Made by a program: the position numbers and the translations under genes | Assembly: GCF_047730165.1 (NCBI RefSeq) | Contig: NZ_CP159834.1 | Location: 1,302,001-1,366,000, forward strand | DNA from: Patiriisocius sp047730165 | GTDB lineage: Bacteria; Bacteroidota; Bacteroidia; Flavobacteriales; Flavobacteriaceae | Direction of reading: 5' to 3' | DNA: 64,000 nt | In this document: piece by piece, positions 16,915-26,293 of the stretch | How positions within the stretch are numbered: position 1 is the stretch's first letter | Layout of the letters: each line of letters opens with the position of its first letter | Notes under the pieces: generated by a model | The model's input: only the letters and a program-made list of their open reading frames with translations | Database searches by the model: none | What the model was told of the DNA's origin: nothing

Positions 16915-17703
16915 ATGAAAAAGTCACTAGTTGTGCTATGTGCAGCCGTTGCACTAGCCTTTGTAAGTTGTGACGTGCAAGAACGCATCGTTTTTAACGA
17001 GCACATGGGTGGGAGTTATGAGACCAGTTTTGACCTTTCTCAAATGCTAGAATCTGTCGGAAGTATGGGAGCGTCAAGTAAGGATGAACCCTCAAAAAAA
17101 CTGGATACGCTTATTACGTTTAATGATATACTCGTGAAGTATAAAGATAGTATCGCAACCTTGCCAAAAGAAAAGCAAGTGCAGCTGCAGAATATGAAAA
17201 ACATGACGATGCGCATGCAGATGGATGAAGGTAATAATATTTTTAAATTTAATATAGGTAAAGAGTTCGCTCGCTTTAGTGAGATTGAGTTTGTTAGTTA
17301 TGAAATGGATGAGATGATAGATCTAGCTAAAAATAATGCGGCACAAGAAGCAGGACCTGCCGGAGATATGCTAAAGACAGAAAAGGTGCGCTACTTTTTT
17401 GAGAACAACACGTTTAAAAGGGTTGATGAAAAACTAGTGAACTCAGAAGAGGTTGAGCTTGAAGTTGTTGAAGAGTCGGAAGAAGATATGATGATGCAGG
17501 GAATGATGGCAGAGTTTGATGATATGCTTCTAGAAAGCAAAATGAAACTGGAATATGTATTCCCTAGAAAGGTAAAATCTGTTTCTATGGAAGGTACAAA
17601 GATTTCGACAGATGGCAAGACCGTAACGTTTGAGATAGATTGGAAAACCTTGATGTATGATAAAAAGTTATTGGACAACTTTGAAGTGGTTTTAGAGGAG
17701 TAG
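16915..17703 (+). CDS. Hypothetical lipoprotein
   Basis: Lipoprotein of 262 residues: MKKSLVVLCAAVALAFVSCD has the anchor Cys20. The body is rich in Met and acidic residues (EEVELEVVEESEEDMMMQG) and includes two long helix-like stretches; the last 60 residues (LEYVFPRKVKSVSMEGTKIS) look beta-rich. No enzyme motif or family name is recognised. The ATG at 16915 was chosen because an in-frame start at 16852 would bury the signal peptide and overlap the YqaE gene. It follows that gene by four bases, hence one operon. Confidence 0.82.
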   Translation: MKKSLVVLCAAVALAFVSCDVQERIVFNEHMGGSYETSFDLSQMLESVGSMGASSKDEPSKKLDTLITFNDILVKYKDSIATLPKEKQVQLQNMKNMTMRMQMDEGNNIFKFNIGKEFARFSEIEFVSYEMDEMIDLAKNNAAQEAGPAGDMLKTEKVRYFFENNTFKRVDEKLVNSEEVELEVVEESEEDMMMQGMMAEFDDMLLESKMKLEYVFPRKVKSVSMEGTKISTDGKTVTFEIDWKTLMYDKKLLDNFEVVLEE

Positions 17704-17751
17704 TTTGTTTTAGTTAATCTCACAGCAGTGATTTAAATGCTTCTATTCATG

Positions 17752-17759
17752 TATTTTTG
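17752..17759 (+). promoter_or_regulatory. -7 element before lipB
   Basis: TATTTTTG matches TAnnTTTG and ends 19 bases before the TTG start of lipB, supporting that start. The upstream -33 part is weak. Confidence 0.5.
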
Positions 17760-17778
17760 TTGAATAAAACCCACACTA

Positions 17779-18483
17779 TTGAATAAATTAGTACAGTTAC
17801 AAGATTTAGGTTTAAAGGATTACAAAGAAACTTGGGAGTATCAAGAAGTTCTTTTTAAAGAAATTATCGATACAAAAATCAAGAATAGGAGAGAAGAGAC
17901 GTGTCTTGAAACAGACAATCATTTTCTGTTTGTAGAACATCCCCATGTGTATACCTTAGGTAAAAGTGGCGACATCAGCAATCTGCTTATTTCTGAAGAT
18001 AGACTTGCCGAAATTAGCGCCACCTATTATAAAATTAATCGTGGTGGTGATATTACCTATCACGGACCGGGACAGATCGTGGGCTATCCTATTTTAGATC
18101 TAGAAAATTTTTTTACAGACATTCATAAATTTTTGAGATTACTGGAAGAAATGGTAATTCTTACCCTTCAAGAATATGGATTAAAGTCAGAGCGAAGCGA
18201 AGGAGAGACGGGTGTTTGGCTAGATGTGGGAACTCCTTTTGCACGTAAAATTTGTGCCTTAGGGGTGCGAGCAAGTAGGTGGGTGACGATGCATGGTTTT
18301 GCACTTAATGTAAATTCAGATTTAGGTTATTTTGATCATATGATCCCGTGTGGGATTAAAGGCAAAGCGGTTACTTCATTGCACGTAGAACTTGGAAAAA
18401 CCGAGGTAGATATGGAAGAAGTAAGAGGTAAATTGCTCAAGCATTTCACCACTTTATTTTCTGCGGAAATAGTAAAGAAATAA
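17779..18483 (+). CDS. lipB: Octanoyltransferase (lipoyl synthesis)
   Basis: Moves the octanoyl group from acyl carrier protein onto lipoyl domains, the first step in protein lipoylation; cytoplasmic. 234 residues. Family motif RGGDITYHGPGQIVGYPIL (88-106), the lysine in ARKICALG (K157) and the acyl-accepting cysteine in IPCGI (C191) are all present. The start is a TTG; no ATG precedes the conserved region, and a -7 promoter element sits 19 bases before it. Its product would modify the E2 subunits of complexes such as the one at the start of the window. Confidence 0.95.
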   Translation: MNKLVQLQDLGLKDYKETWEYQEVLFKEIIDTKIKNRREETCLETDNHFLFVEHPHVYTLGKSGDISNLLISEDRLAEISATYYKINRGGDITYHGPGQIVGYPILDLENFFTDIHKFLRLLEEMVILTLQEYGLKSERSEGETGVWLDVGTPFARKICALGVRASRWVTMHGFALNVNSDLGYFDHMIPCGIKGKAVTSLHVELGKTEVDMEEVRGKLLKHFTTLFSAEIVKK

Positions 18484-18501
18484 TATTTCTGAAATAAAAC
18501 A

Positions 18502-20910
18502 CTAGTTCACTTGGTAGCATAAAATCTCACTATCGCTACCTTTTGTGACTAATAACAGTTTAGTGCCGCTAGAAGCTAGTCTGCCTTCAGCGGCTCCATA
18601 CACGGGAAAACCTTCTACTAACTTTCTGTTTTTACCAAAGGCATACACTTTCTTCTCTTGCAAGTCTGTGACAGAAATGTAGGTATTTCTATTGTGGTTA
18701 ATGAGCTGCGGTTCGCTGTACCTGCCAAAAGGGAGTTCTACTAATACCCCATTAATACGGAGCAAATTATCATCTAACGTCACCTTGGTTTTACCTAAGG
18801 TTTTAAAATAATAGCCGCCAGAGATATCTAATGTTTGAGTACTTTTTTTGCCACTGGTCGAGATCGTATGCTTTTTGTCATCTGTCGCAATAATCACAAA
18901 ACTGAGTCCCTCTTTTTGAATAGGGATTTCGCTAAAGTCAAAAGTCTCGTTTATCTTGATTCGCTCTTTTCCTGTTCGTGATAAAAAGGTGGCTTTCCCG
19001 TTTTCTTCTGTAAGAACAATAAAGTCTTTTGAGCCTAGCCTAATATGTTTGGGAGGAAATACTAAAGGCGAACTCGTTTTTTTAAAGGTAAAACCTTGTA
19101 CCATTTTTCCTTTGCTGTCGTACATATAGACTTCTTTGCCTTGAGTGATTAGAAAGCGGTATTTGCGGTTGTTATCATAATCAAAGACCGCAAGTGGCTG
19201 CGTGATTTTATCGTTAAACTTCATTGGGAAAGGCGCTACAGCTTTCCCATTTCTGTCTAAAATATAAAATGTTTTTTCTGTGGCGAAGGCAAGTTGCTTT
19301 TTACCGTTGCGTAGGATGTCAATTTCGTTGATTTCTCCCAGAATGGCACCATCAATTTTTGTGCTCCAGCTTTTTTTTCCGCTGATAGAAAATAGATGCA
19401 GCGTATTACTCATATCCTGCACCACGACATCTTGGCCGCGAGTTCGATGATTGGTGAAAAATTTCGGAACTCCTAAAATAGGTTGCTCCAGTTTAGTCGT
19501 AAATTTTTGACTCACCGTCCCAGAAATTTGTTTGGATGAAACAATCTCTTTGGTCACAAAATTAAGATGTGCAAAAGAGGTGTCGTAGCTGTATTGAAGA
19601 ACCCCCAGTGGATAATTGCTATTTGCCTTTTCTACACCATTAAAATCTAGAAGTGCATAGCTTATCGCCGAAACTTCAGTGCCTTGACCTAAAACATATA
19701 GGGAAGATGATGACAATAATTGCGCATTGAGTATCGAATAATACGTCGTTTTTCCCAACACATTTTTATTCTGAAATGCGCTAATGATATCATGCGCTGT
19801 AGTCACAGAACTTGTGCAGACCACAAAGGCGTCTAGTATAAAAAGATATGGGAAGGAGTCTTGAGAAAGTAAGGGTGTAAAGCTAGAAGTGATGGTCTTG
19901 TGCAGGCTGCTTTCAAAAATAGTTACATCTCTAAATGTCTCCATCTCTAATAGATCTGAACTTAAAGAAGACATAGATTGCGCAATGTCAAGGCTGGGCA
20001 TCAACAGTGCTTGCCCTTCTTTTAGTTTTATTTCTGCTACTTCCATAATGGTTTCAAATAAAGGGTGTTCTGCCGTCAGCGTAGTGTCATTACGGTGCCT
20101 TTTCAGGTTCTTAAGGAGCAAGGCAGCATCAGAAAATGAAAAGCCAATTGCAGTTGAAAAATCTGCAGGCAGCAGCTCAATGATTTTAGATTCTTGAGGT
20201 GCTTGACCTTTAAAAACATCAATTATGGTACTGTCTTTACTTTTTACAATCCCTGAAATCTGTATACCATCTGGCAGCAGGTGAATCGTTTGAGAAGTCC
20301 ATAGTTTGTTTACTGCTGAAATAGTTTCGGGATACAAATAAGTCATTCCATTTTTTATAAGTTCCCCTTCTTCTGGCAAGAGCAATAATTTTTCTAAGGC
20401 ATTGTCATGCGAGTGCTCTTTTTGCTGCAGCACAGAAATTAAGGACGCTCTATTATTTGAAAAAATGTGCACACTATCCTTGATGGCTGTGAAGAGCGAA
20501 TCATTATTCAGCGTTATTTTTTGAAGCAGTAGCTTTCCTTCAATACTTTTTTCTACCACGACATTCGGAATAGAATCTACACTAAAATTTAAGGCGTCCC
20601 TTGCTCTAGTAAAAACAATCTGAGCAGAAGCTCCTTCACCAATAGCACTAAAGTAAAATGGTTCTTGGGATTTCCAGGCACTTAATATTTCTGAAGTACT
20701 AATAAAAGCTACGATGGGATTACTCGCGGTATCAAGCAATTCGTTTGCCTTCAGGTCTGTTTTTAGTTGTGCAGGGTTTGTGACTTTTAGAATATAATCT
20801 GTTTCTGGCAATACATAATTATAGGGTTCACCTTTGCTATTTGCGCCCTCTGAGCAGGAAAAAATGCAAGTGACCATACCAATCCACACCAAAATAAAAA
20901 CCTTCTTCAT
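18502..20910 (-). CDS. Large lipoprotein with C-terminal propeller-like repeats
   Basis: I do not recognise a named family. The 802-residue product starts MKKVFILVWIGMVTCIFSCSEG, a lipoprotein signal (Cys19). Residues about 30-460 form a long mixed domain (YNYVLPETDYILKV...), somewhat like DUF3352-type exported proteins. From about 495 on, repeated beta blocks of similar shape occur (NTLHLFSISGKKSWS, KTFYILDRNGKAVAPFP, KEVYMYDSKGKMVQGF, KATFLSRTGKERI, KVYAFGKNRKLVEGFP), which suggests a beta-propeller of the PQQ/WD kind. The ATG at 20910 was chosen over 20925 because the signal peptide starts there. It lies 72 bases downstream of rnhB on the same strand. Confidence 0.82.
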   Translation of the reverse strand: MKKVFILVWIGMVTCIFSCSEGANSKGEPYNYVLPETDYILKVTNPAQLKTDLKANELLDTASNPIVAFISTSEILSAWKSQEPFYFSAIGEGASAQIVFTRARDALNFSVDSIPNVVVEKSIEGKLLLQKITLNNDSLFTAIKDSVHIFSNNRASLISVLQQKEHSHDNALEKLLLLPEEGELIKNGMTYLYPETISAVNKLWTSQTIHLLPDGIQISGIVKSKDSTIIDVFKGQAPQESKIIELLPADFSTAIGFSFSDAALLLKNLKRHRNDTTLTAEHPLFETIMEVAEIKLKEGQALLMPSLDIAQSMSSLSSDLLEMETFRDVTIFESSLHKTITSSFTPLLSQDSFPYLFILDAFVVCTSSVTTAHDIISAFQNKNVLGKTTYYSILNAQLLSSSSLYVLGQGTEVSAISYALLDFNGVEKANSNYPLGVLQYSYDTSFAHLNFVTKEIVSSKQISGTVSQKFTTKLEQPILGVPKFFTNHRTRGQDVVVQDMSNTLHLFSISGKKSWSTKIDGAILGEINEIDILRNGKKQLAFATEKTFYILDRNGKAVAPFPMKFNDKITQPLAVFDYDNNRKYRFLITQGKEVYMYDSKGKMVQGFTFKKTSSPLVFPPKHIRLGSKDFIVLTEENGKATFLSRTGKERIKINETFDFSEIPIQKEGLSFVIIATDDKKHTISTSGKKSTQTLDISGGYYFKTLGKTKVTLDDNLLRINGVLVELPFGRYSEPQLINHNRNTYISVTDLQEKKVYAFGKNRKLVEGFPVYGAAEGRLASSGTKLLLVTKGSDSEILCYQVN

Positions 20911-20982
20911 AAGACAAAAGTACATAACAGAACCTAGAGATTGAGTGATACGAGCTAAGTTTATAACACGGTTTTCAACAGG

Positions 20983-21588
20983 TTATAATTTGAGTTTTAG
21001 TTGTTCTGGGAGGAGCCTAAAGCTTTTACGGTGATAGGGGGAAGGACCGTGTTTACGGATAGCGGCGCGATGTTCAAGCGTAGGATAGCCTTTGTTTTTT
21101 ATCCAATTGTACATCGGGAATTCTTCGTGCAGTTGCTCCATATATAGATCGCGATAGGTTTTTGCGAGAATAGAGGCGGCTGCAATATGTAGAAATTTTC
21201 CGTCGCCTTTAACAACACACTCATAAGGTATTTTATAATACGGTTTAAAGCGATTGCCGTCTATGGCGATAAATTGTGGCGCAGGAGTGAGTTGATCAAT
21301 AGAACGGTGCATCCCGAGAATAGAAGCGTTTAAGATATTAATCTGGTCTATTTCATCCATCATCACGTGCGTTACTCCATAACTAATGGCTTCTGCCTCA
21401 ATGATAGGTTTGAGCTCCATTCGCTTTTTATGGCTAAGTTGTTTTGAATCTGTGAGCCAAGGATGCGAAAAGTCTTCTGGTAAAATAATAGCTGCAGCAG
21501 TAACAGGACCTGATAAACAACCACGGCCTGCCTCGTCTGTTCCGCATTCTAAAAGTGAAGGATGTATCTTTAATTGTAGCACAATCAC
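20983..21588 (-). CDS. rnhB: Ribonuclease HII
   Basis: Removes RNA from RNA-DNA hybrids and misincorporated ribonucleotides; cytoplasmic. 201 residues, normal length. GTDEAGRGCLSGPVTAAA holds the first catalytic acids (D18, E19); AIDGN and AAASILAKTYRD, with further conserved acids and KGYPT, follow. It is followed on the same strand by the big lipoprotein gene, an arrangement that looks like an operon but has no known logic. Confidence 0.97.
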   Translation of the reverse strand: MIVLQLKIHPSLLECGTDEAGRGCLSGPVTAAAIILPEDFSHPWLTDSKQLSHKKRMELKPIIEAEAISYGVTHVMMDEIDQINILNASILGMHRSIDQLTPAPQFIAIDGNRFKPYYKIPYECVVKGDGKFLHIAAASILAKTYRDLYMEQLHEEFPMYNWIKNKGYPTLEHRAAIRKHGPSPYHRKSFRLLPEQLKLKL

Positions 21589-21647
21589 AAATTACAAATA
21601 ACATTCCTATTAATACATCGTTCTTTCTCTAATACTATCTAAACATT

Positions 21648-21655
21648 TATATTTG
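21648..21655 (+). promoter_or_regulatory. -7 element of the porin-like gene
   Basis: TATATTTG fits TAnnTTTG. It overlaps a possible TTG start at 21653, which therefore cannot be translated from this promoter; the ATG at 21674 is 12 bases past the expected transcript start. Confidence 0.55.
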
Positions 21656-21673
21656 TCTTCTCGATTACAATCT

Positions 21674-23644
21674 ATGAAAAACAGCCACATCTGTCTCTTA
21701 TTCTTCTTACTGCCAGTGTTGTCTTTTAGTCAAGTTAATGGCCGCAACAGCCCAACAGGAAATAATAGTAGCAGTAATCCCAATTTCCAGAACGGCGTGG
21801 ATAAGCAGAAAAAAGCACCTATAGAATGGTATAAAATTATAGCGGCAGATAGAGATTCTACAGTTGTAGATACGACGCTCACCATAGAAAAAGAATACAC
21901 TTACAATTATCTGCGCAAAGACACTTTTGAGTTGTTGCCCTTTGCAAATGTTGGAACTCCGTATAACGAACTCGCAAAAACCTTTGACGAGGAGAACTTG
22001 AAACCTTTATTTGGGGCAAGAGCGCAGCACATTAATTATATGGAAGTGGAAGATATGTTGTACTATGATGTGCCTACACCGCTCACCGAGTTCTACTTTA
22101 AAACGGCTTTCCAGCAAGGACAACAATTAGATGCTTTGTTTACAATCAACACCTCACGGCAGTTCAATTTTTCTTTGGCCTATAAGGGAGTTCGTTCCCT
22201 CGGGAATCTACAAAACAGACTTACCAGCACTGGTAATTTTAGATTTACAACCAGTTATGAAACTAAGGATAAACGCTATTTTTTAAGAGCTCATCTTGCT
22301 GGTCAAGAGATTTTAAATAGACAGAACGGTGGTCTTACAGATGAGGCTTTACCATTGTTTGTTACTGATGATAACAACTTTAATGATCGTGGTAGGCTAG
22401 AAGTAAAATATGAAGATGCAGAAAATTTTTTAAAAGGAATACGTTATTACATAGATCAAGAATATCACTTGATTAAAAAACAAGATAGTGTGAGCCACAC
22501 CTTACTTGCCCTTGGTAATGCGATTACCTATGAGGAAAAACAGTTTCGCTATCAGCAAGCCAGTGCATATGTGGACTACGGTGCTGCCTATGAAGCGACG
22601 GGGTTAAGAGATCAAGTTAGGTTACAGGATTTAAACACCAAGGCATACGCCCGTTTTGATAATGATATTTTAGGATCGTTAGGTGCTTTTATAGACTACA
22701 CAAATTATAATTATGGCTACAATGCGGTACTCATTCTGGATGAGGGTAGAATCTCAAATAGATTAAAAGGAAGTGTCGTTTCCGCTGGGGGAAACTATAA
22801 AAAGGAGTACAAAGGGTTTAGTTTGCAGGGTAAAGGTGCTGTAAATATTTCTGGGCCATATGACGGCGCCTACTTTAAAGGAAGCGCAGGATTTACTTTT
22901 TACAAGGATATCAAAGCCGAAGCGGGACTCAAAATACATAGCGTAGCGCCAAATTTTAATACATTATTGTTTCAAAGTGATTATGTGAGTTATAACTGGG
23001 AGAACCAGTTTAACAACGTGAAGACGCAAGAACTAAGTTTTGGTTTGTCTTCTCCTACCTACGGAAATGTAAACGTTTCATACACCGGGATTGATGACTA
23101 TACTTATTTCGGAACGACGATAAGTACCCCAGCTACTGAAGAAACGGTAGAAGTGAGAAGTCAGCCCACACCTCTGCAAGCTACAGATCGCGTAGATTAT
23201 TTAAAAATAAAGCTTGAGAAGAAATTTATATATAAAAATTTTAGGCTTGCAAACACGGTGCTGTTTCAGAGTGTAGCAAACGGTTCTGAGGTTTTTAAAG
23301 TGCCTTCCTTCATCACACGTAACTCTGTATACTATGAAGATCACTGGTTTAAAAAAGCATTGTTTTTACAGACGGGAGTCACCTTTAAGTATTTTCCTAA
23401 ATATGAGATGAACGCCTACAGTCCTGTGCTTGGTGAGTTTTATGTGCAAGACACACAAGAAATAGGAGGCTTCCCGATGGTAGACCTTTTCTTTAATGCA
23501 AAAGTACGCCAGACACGCATCTTCTTTAAATATGAGCATGTGAACTCATTGTTTAAATCTACGAATGATCACTTTGCTGCTCCCGGATATCCATATCGAG
23601 ATGGGATTATTCGATTTGGATTAGTTTGGGATTTCTTTTTATAG
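21674..23644 (+). CDS. Putative porin / outer-membrane beta-barrel (Porin_10-like)
   Basis: Outer-membrane protein of 656 residues. Signal peptide MKNSHICLLFFLLPVLSFSQ, then an Asn/Ser-rich linker, then long runs of alternating hydrophobic and polar residues ending in FGLVWDFFL, with the terminal aromatic typical of beta-barrels. The pattern PFANVGTPYNELAKTF and ARAQHINYMEVEDMLYYDVPTPLTEFYF matches what I know as the Bacteroidota putative porin (PF14121). Substrate unknown. The start at 21674 is supported by the promoter at 21648 and the signal peptide. It is a single gene. Confidence 0.87.
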   Translation: MKNSHICLLFFLLPVLSFSQVNGRNSPTGNNSSSNPNFQNGVDKQKKAPIEWYKIIAADRDSTVVDTTLTIEKEYTYNYLRKDTFELLPFANVGTPYNELAKTFDEENLKPLFGARAQHINYMEVEDMLYYDVPTPLTEFYFKTAFQQGQQLDALFTINTSRQFNFSLAYKGVRSLGNLQNRLTSTGNFRFTTSYETKDKRYFLRAHLAGQEILNRQNGGLTDEALPLFVTDDNNFNDRGRLEVKYEDAENFLKGIRYYIDQEYHLIKKQDSVSHTLLALGNAITYEEKQFRYQQASAYVDYGAAYEATGLRDQVRLQDLNTKAYARFDNDILGSLGAFIDYTNYNYGYNAVLILDEGRISNRLKGSVVSAGGNYKKEYKGFSLQGKGAVNISGPYDGAYFKGSAGFTFYKDIKAEAGLKIHSVAPNFNTLLFQSDYVSYNWENQFNNVKTQELSFGLSSPTYGNVNVSYTGIDDYTYFGTTISTPATEETVEVRSQPTPLQATDRVDYLKIKLEKKFIYKNFRLANTVLFQSVANGSEVFKVPSFITRNSVYYEDHWFKKALFLQTGVTFKYFPKYEMNAYSPVLGEFYVQDTQEIGGFPMVDLFFNAKVRQTRIFFKYEHVNSLFKSTNDHFAAPGYPYRDGIIRFGLVWDFFL

Positions 23645-23670
23645 AGATAACGATAGTAGCCTCTTTTCTC

Positions 23671-23694
23671 TTTGATTTGTTTTATCAAATCAAA
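23671..23694. terminator. Weak AT-rich hairpin between convergent genes
   Basis: TTTGATTTG (23671-23679) and CAAATCAAA (23686-23694), perfect arms with a six-base loop but low GC and no clear T run. It lies between the porin-like gene and the convergent flavoprotein gene. Confidence 0.45.
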
Positions 23695-23737
23695 ATATAG
23701 CTAGATTGAATAATAGAGTGATAGGTTTTCCATTTTA

Positions 23738-24928
23738 TCAATCTTCTTTTTCATTTAAATATCTGGCTACGGTTACACCAATACTTGCGCTGGCTTGCAA
23801 GAGATAGCCTCCAGTAGGAGCGTCCCAATCTAACATTTCGCCAATGCAAAATTGAGTAGGCAGTTCTTTCAGTTCAAAATGAGAAGTGACGGCCTGTAAA
23901 TCAATACCACCTACCGTGGAAATTGCTTCGTCAATAGTGGCTGTGTTGATGATGTCTAAAGGGAATTTTTTAATATGTTCTGCTAAAGATGTTGTGTTTA
24001 AATAAGACTCTTTAGAAAGATATGTTTTTAATAAATCTATTTGAGCGCTGCTGAGTTTGAGTTCCTTTTTTAAGATTTGAGTCGTATTCTTAAAACCGGA
24101 AGATTTAATTTTATACACAATACTTTCTAATGATAGCGAAGGTTTAAAATCAATACAAACGGTCGCTTTTACTTGCGCATTCAACTGTGCTCTAATTTGC
24201 GGACTGAGACCGTAGATGGCATTCCCTTCTAAGCCAAATGTGGTAATAACCGCTTCTCCTTTTTGAACGGTCGTGTTGCAAGTAATAGCAATATTTTTTA
24301 AAGGAGTTCCTTCGTGTTTTTTAATAAAGTCAGGTTCCCAGTCTATTTGATACCCGCAGTTGGAAGCTTGAAACGTTTTTGTTTTGATTCCTTTATTAGT
24401 AAAGGTGTCGCGCCAGTTTCCATTAGATCCCGTGACTTTCCAGCTTGCTCCTCCTAAAGAAAAAATGGTATAATCTGCTTGAACCACTTGGTCATTAATG
24501 ATAGGATTATTAGCAGCGTCCCAATTAGAAAAAGTATGACCGTACTTGAATAGCACTCCTTTTTCTTTGAGAGATTTAAGAATAGAATTCAGGACTTCAA
24601 TAGGCTTGATTCCTTCTTTGGGGTACACTCTTTTACTGCTGCCTACATAGGTGGGAATTCCAATGTGATCGAGCCAATTTCTAAAATCACTATTGGTAAA
24701 ACTAGTGAGTGCTTCATCTAAAAAACCTGCAGGGGTGTACCGTTTAATAAGTCGATCAATAGGTTCTGAATGTGTTAGGTTGAAGCCACCTTTACCAGCA
24801 ACTAAAAATTTTCGGCCACTTGTTTTGTTTTTTTCATAGATGGTCACCGTGAATTTTTTAGCATCTAAAAAAGAGGCTAATAAGAAGGTTGATGGTCCGC
24901 CACCTATAATAGCAATTTGCTTTTTCAT
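23738..24928 (-). CDS. HI0933-type FAD-dependent flavoprotein (TIGR03862-like)
   Basis: Cytoplasmic NAD(P)/FAD-binding protein of unknown substrate, 396 residues. FAD-binding GxGxxG at the start (IAIIGGGPSTFLLASFL), then GRKFLVAGKGGFNLTHSE (about 43-60), which is the HI0933-family signature, and a C-terminal segment with STVGGIDLQAV and CIGEMLDWDAPTGGYLLQ, again family-typical. Length and gaps fit the TIGR03862 branch. I chose the ATG at 24928 because it precedes the FAD motif directly; an in-frame start at 24973 adds 15 residues unlike the family. Confidence 0.88.
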   Translation of the reverse strand: MKKQIAIIGGGPSTFLLASFLDAKKFTVTIYEKNKTSGRKFLVAGKGGFNLTHSEPIDRLIKRYTPAGFLDEALTSFTNSDFRNWLDHIGIPTYVGSSKRVYPKEGIKPIEVLNSILKSLKEKGVLFKYGHTFSNWDAANNPIINDQVVQADYTIFSLGGASWKVTGSNGNWRDTFTNKGIKTKTFQASNCGYQIDWEPDFIKKHEGTPLKNIAITCNTTVQKGEAVITTFGLEGNAIYGLSPQIRAQLNAQVKATVCIDFKPSLSLESIVYKIKSSGFKNTTQILKKELKLSSAQIDLLKTYLSKESYLNTTSLAEHIKKFPLDIINTATIDEAISTVGGIDLQAVTSHFELKELPTQFCIGEMLDWDAPTGGYLLQASASIGVTVARYLNEKED

Positions 24929-25235
24929 AAAACTAATGTAGTTGTAGTAAGAGTGGGTAAAACAATGTATCAAGTTTTAAACAGCCACTTGCTTCATTTT
25001 TAATTTGTTTTTCAAACGCTGCCTAACGCACGTAATAAGGGAGTGGTTTCTCGGTTATCCTGTAAAGGTAATTTAATTACATAACAAAAACCTCAACCAA
25101 AAGGAAACGGTTCATGCTGTGATATTTCTGAAGTAATCATTTATATAATTGAAATAATAGCCCAGTATGCTGTGAGGATTTGGCTTTTTACTAACGTCTA
25201 AGCTCGGTGTATTGACCTAGATTCTTTTGGCTCAA
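24929..25235. other. Intergenic stretch with a diverged repeat copy
   Basis: No gene seen. The part 25053-25136 is copy A of a dispersed repeat (see its entry); the rest shows nothing recognisable. It lies between two minus-strand genes. Confidence 0.5.
25053..25136 (+). repeat. Diverged intergenic repeat, copy A
   Basis: Roughly 84 bases alignable to 26797-26884 at an estimated 65-70% identity by eye. Shared blocks: TATCCTGTAAAG, AACAAAAACCTCAACC, GGTTCAT and ATTTCTGAAGTA. It ends in a one-base variant of the word ATTTCCGAAG. It lies downstream of the lipoprotein gene at 25236-26042 and upstream of the flavoprotein gene. Confidence 0.6.
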
Positions 25236-26042
25236 TTAACAGCCTAATAGTCCAAAAGACAGGACCAACTCTTGCTTTACTTTCTCGCCGTTTGCATTCT
25301 CTGCAGGGGTCCACGATCCTGGTAAGTTTTTTATTAATGTAATCATAGTCCCGTCTACAACTGGGTAGAAAGAAGATTTATCGAGTCTTACGTTTTCAAC
25401 AGAACCATCTTTGGTCACTGTAAAATACAACTTTGCAGGACGTAGTTTTTTTGGATCTAAGCCTACTCGAGACTCCTCGCTTTGAACTCTCAAATAATCT
25501 TTAAGGGTTTCCTCGCTAAACAAATAGGAAGCTTGTTTTTCTGGAATGATGGTAAGATAGGAAGAAGCATAGTTGTTTTTCACGGTATTAATCTGCGCGT
25601 TCATTTGTTGGAATTCTACATGAATCATTAGATTAGTAGAATAGTCTGACCCTTTTAAAAGTTTTAATTGCGCTTCACTAAACGATGCGCTAGTGCCTGT
25701 TTCGATTATGTCAGATATGATATAACCATCTATGATAGTTACAGTAACAGATTTGATGTGTTCGATTTTATCGAGTTCTTCTTTAGAAATAAATGCATCG
25801 ATTGATCTTGCCTTTTGTACCACCTCTCTTTTCACGGGTCTAAATCTTGGACCTATGTCGTAAATAAAATCTGTAAAAACTCTTTTTTTAGGGCTGTTTG
25901 TCACTTGCGTGTTGACAGCCATCTCTTCACCCATAGATGGTTCGAGTTGATTTATTTTTAGCTTATCCTTAGTTGTGTTGCCACAAGAAGAAAGACTTAA
26001 GATGGCAAGTGCGGCGCAAAAAGGTGTAAGGTACTTTTTCAT
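25236..26042 (-). CDS. Lipoprotein with TonB-C-like C-terminal domain
   Basis: 268 residues. MKKYLTPFCAALAILSLSSCGN is a lipoprotein signal with Cys20 (approximately). The last 70 residues (KLYFTVTKDGSVENVRLDKS ... LPGSWTPAENANGEKVKQEL VLSFGLLGC) match the C-terminal domain of Bacteroidota TonB-like proteins, including a terminal cysteine. The middle region (SIDAFISKEELDKIEHIKSV) is reminiscent of N-terminal parts of TonB-dependent or BlaR-like modules, but is not assigned. Because it is a lipoprotein it cannot span the inner membrane like a true TonB, so a different role is more likely. Unknown function. Confidence 0.8.
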   Translation of the reverse strand: MKKYLTPFCAALAILSLSSCGNTTKDKLKINQLEPSMGEEMAVNTQVTNSPKKRVFTDFIYDIGPRFRPVKREVVQKARSIDAFISKEELDKIEHIKSVTVTIIDGYIISDIIETGTSASFSEAQLKLLKGSDYSTNLMIHVEFQQMNAQINTVKNNYASSYLTIIPEKQASYLFSEETLKDYLRVQSEESRVGLDPKKLRPAKLYFTVTKDGSVENVRLDKSSFYPVVDGTMITLIKNLPGSWTPAENANGEKVKQELVLSFGLLGC

Positions 26043-26293
26043 AACGATTCGTTTAATAATTGATATGAGTCAAATGTATTGTAGATGCTTGGTTTTGAAA
26101 TGGTTTAAGTGTGAAAAAAATGTCAATTTTTCCCAAAAAAAGTGATTTGTATTTTGAATAAATAAAAATATTTTTTTTGAGGCTGTATTTCTAAAGGTGA
26201 TTTTTTTGTAGCGGCCAGGGTACAGCATGCGTTATTGCTTTTGTAACCTTGTATTGTCGTGTTGGTTTAATGATTTGAGTCTACCTGTTGCGC

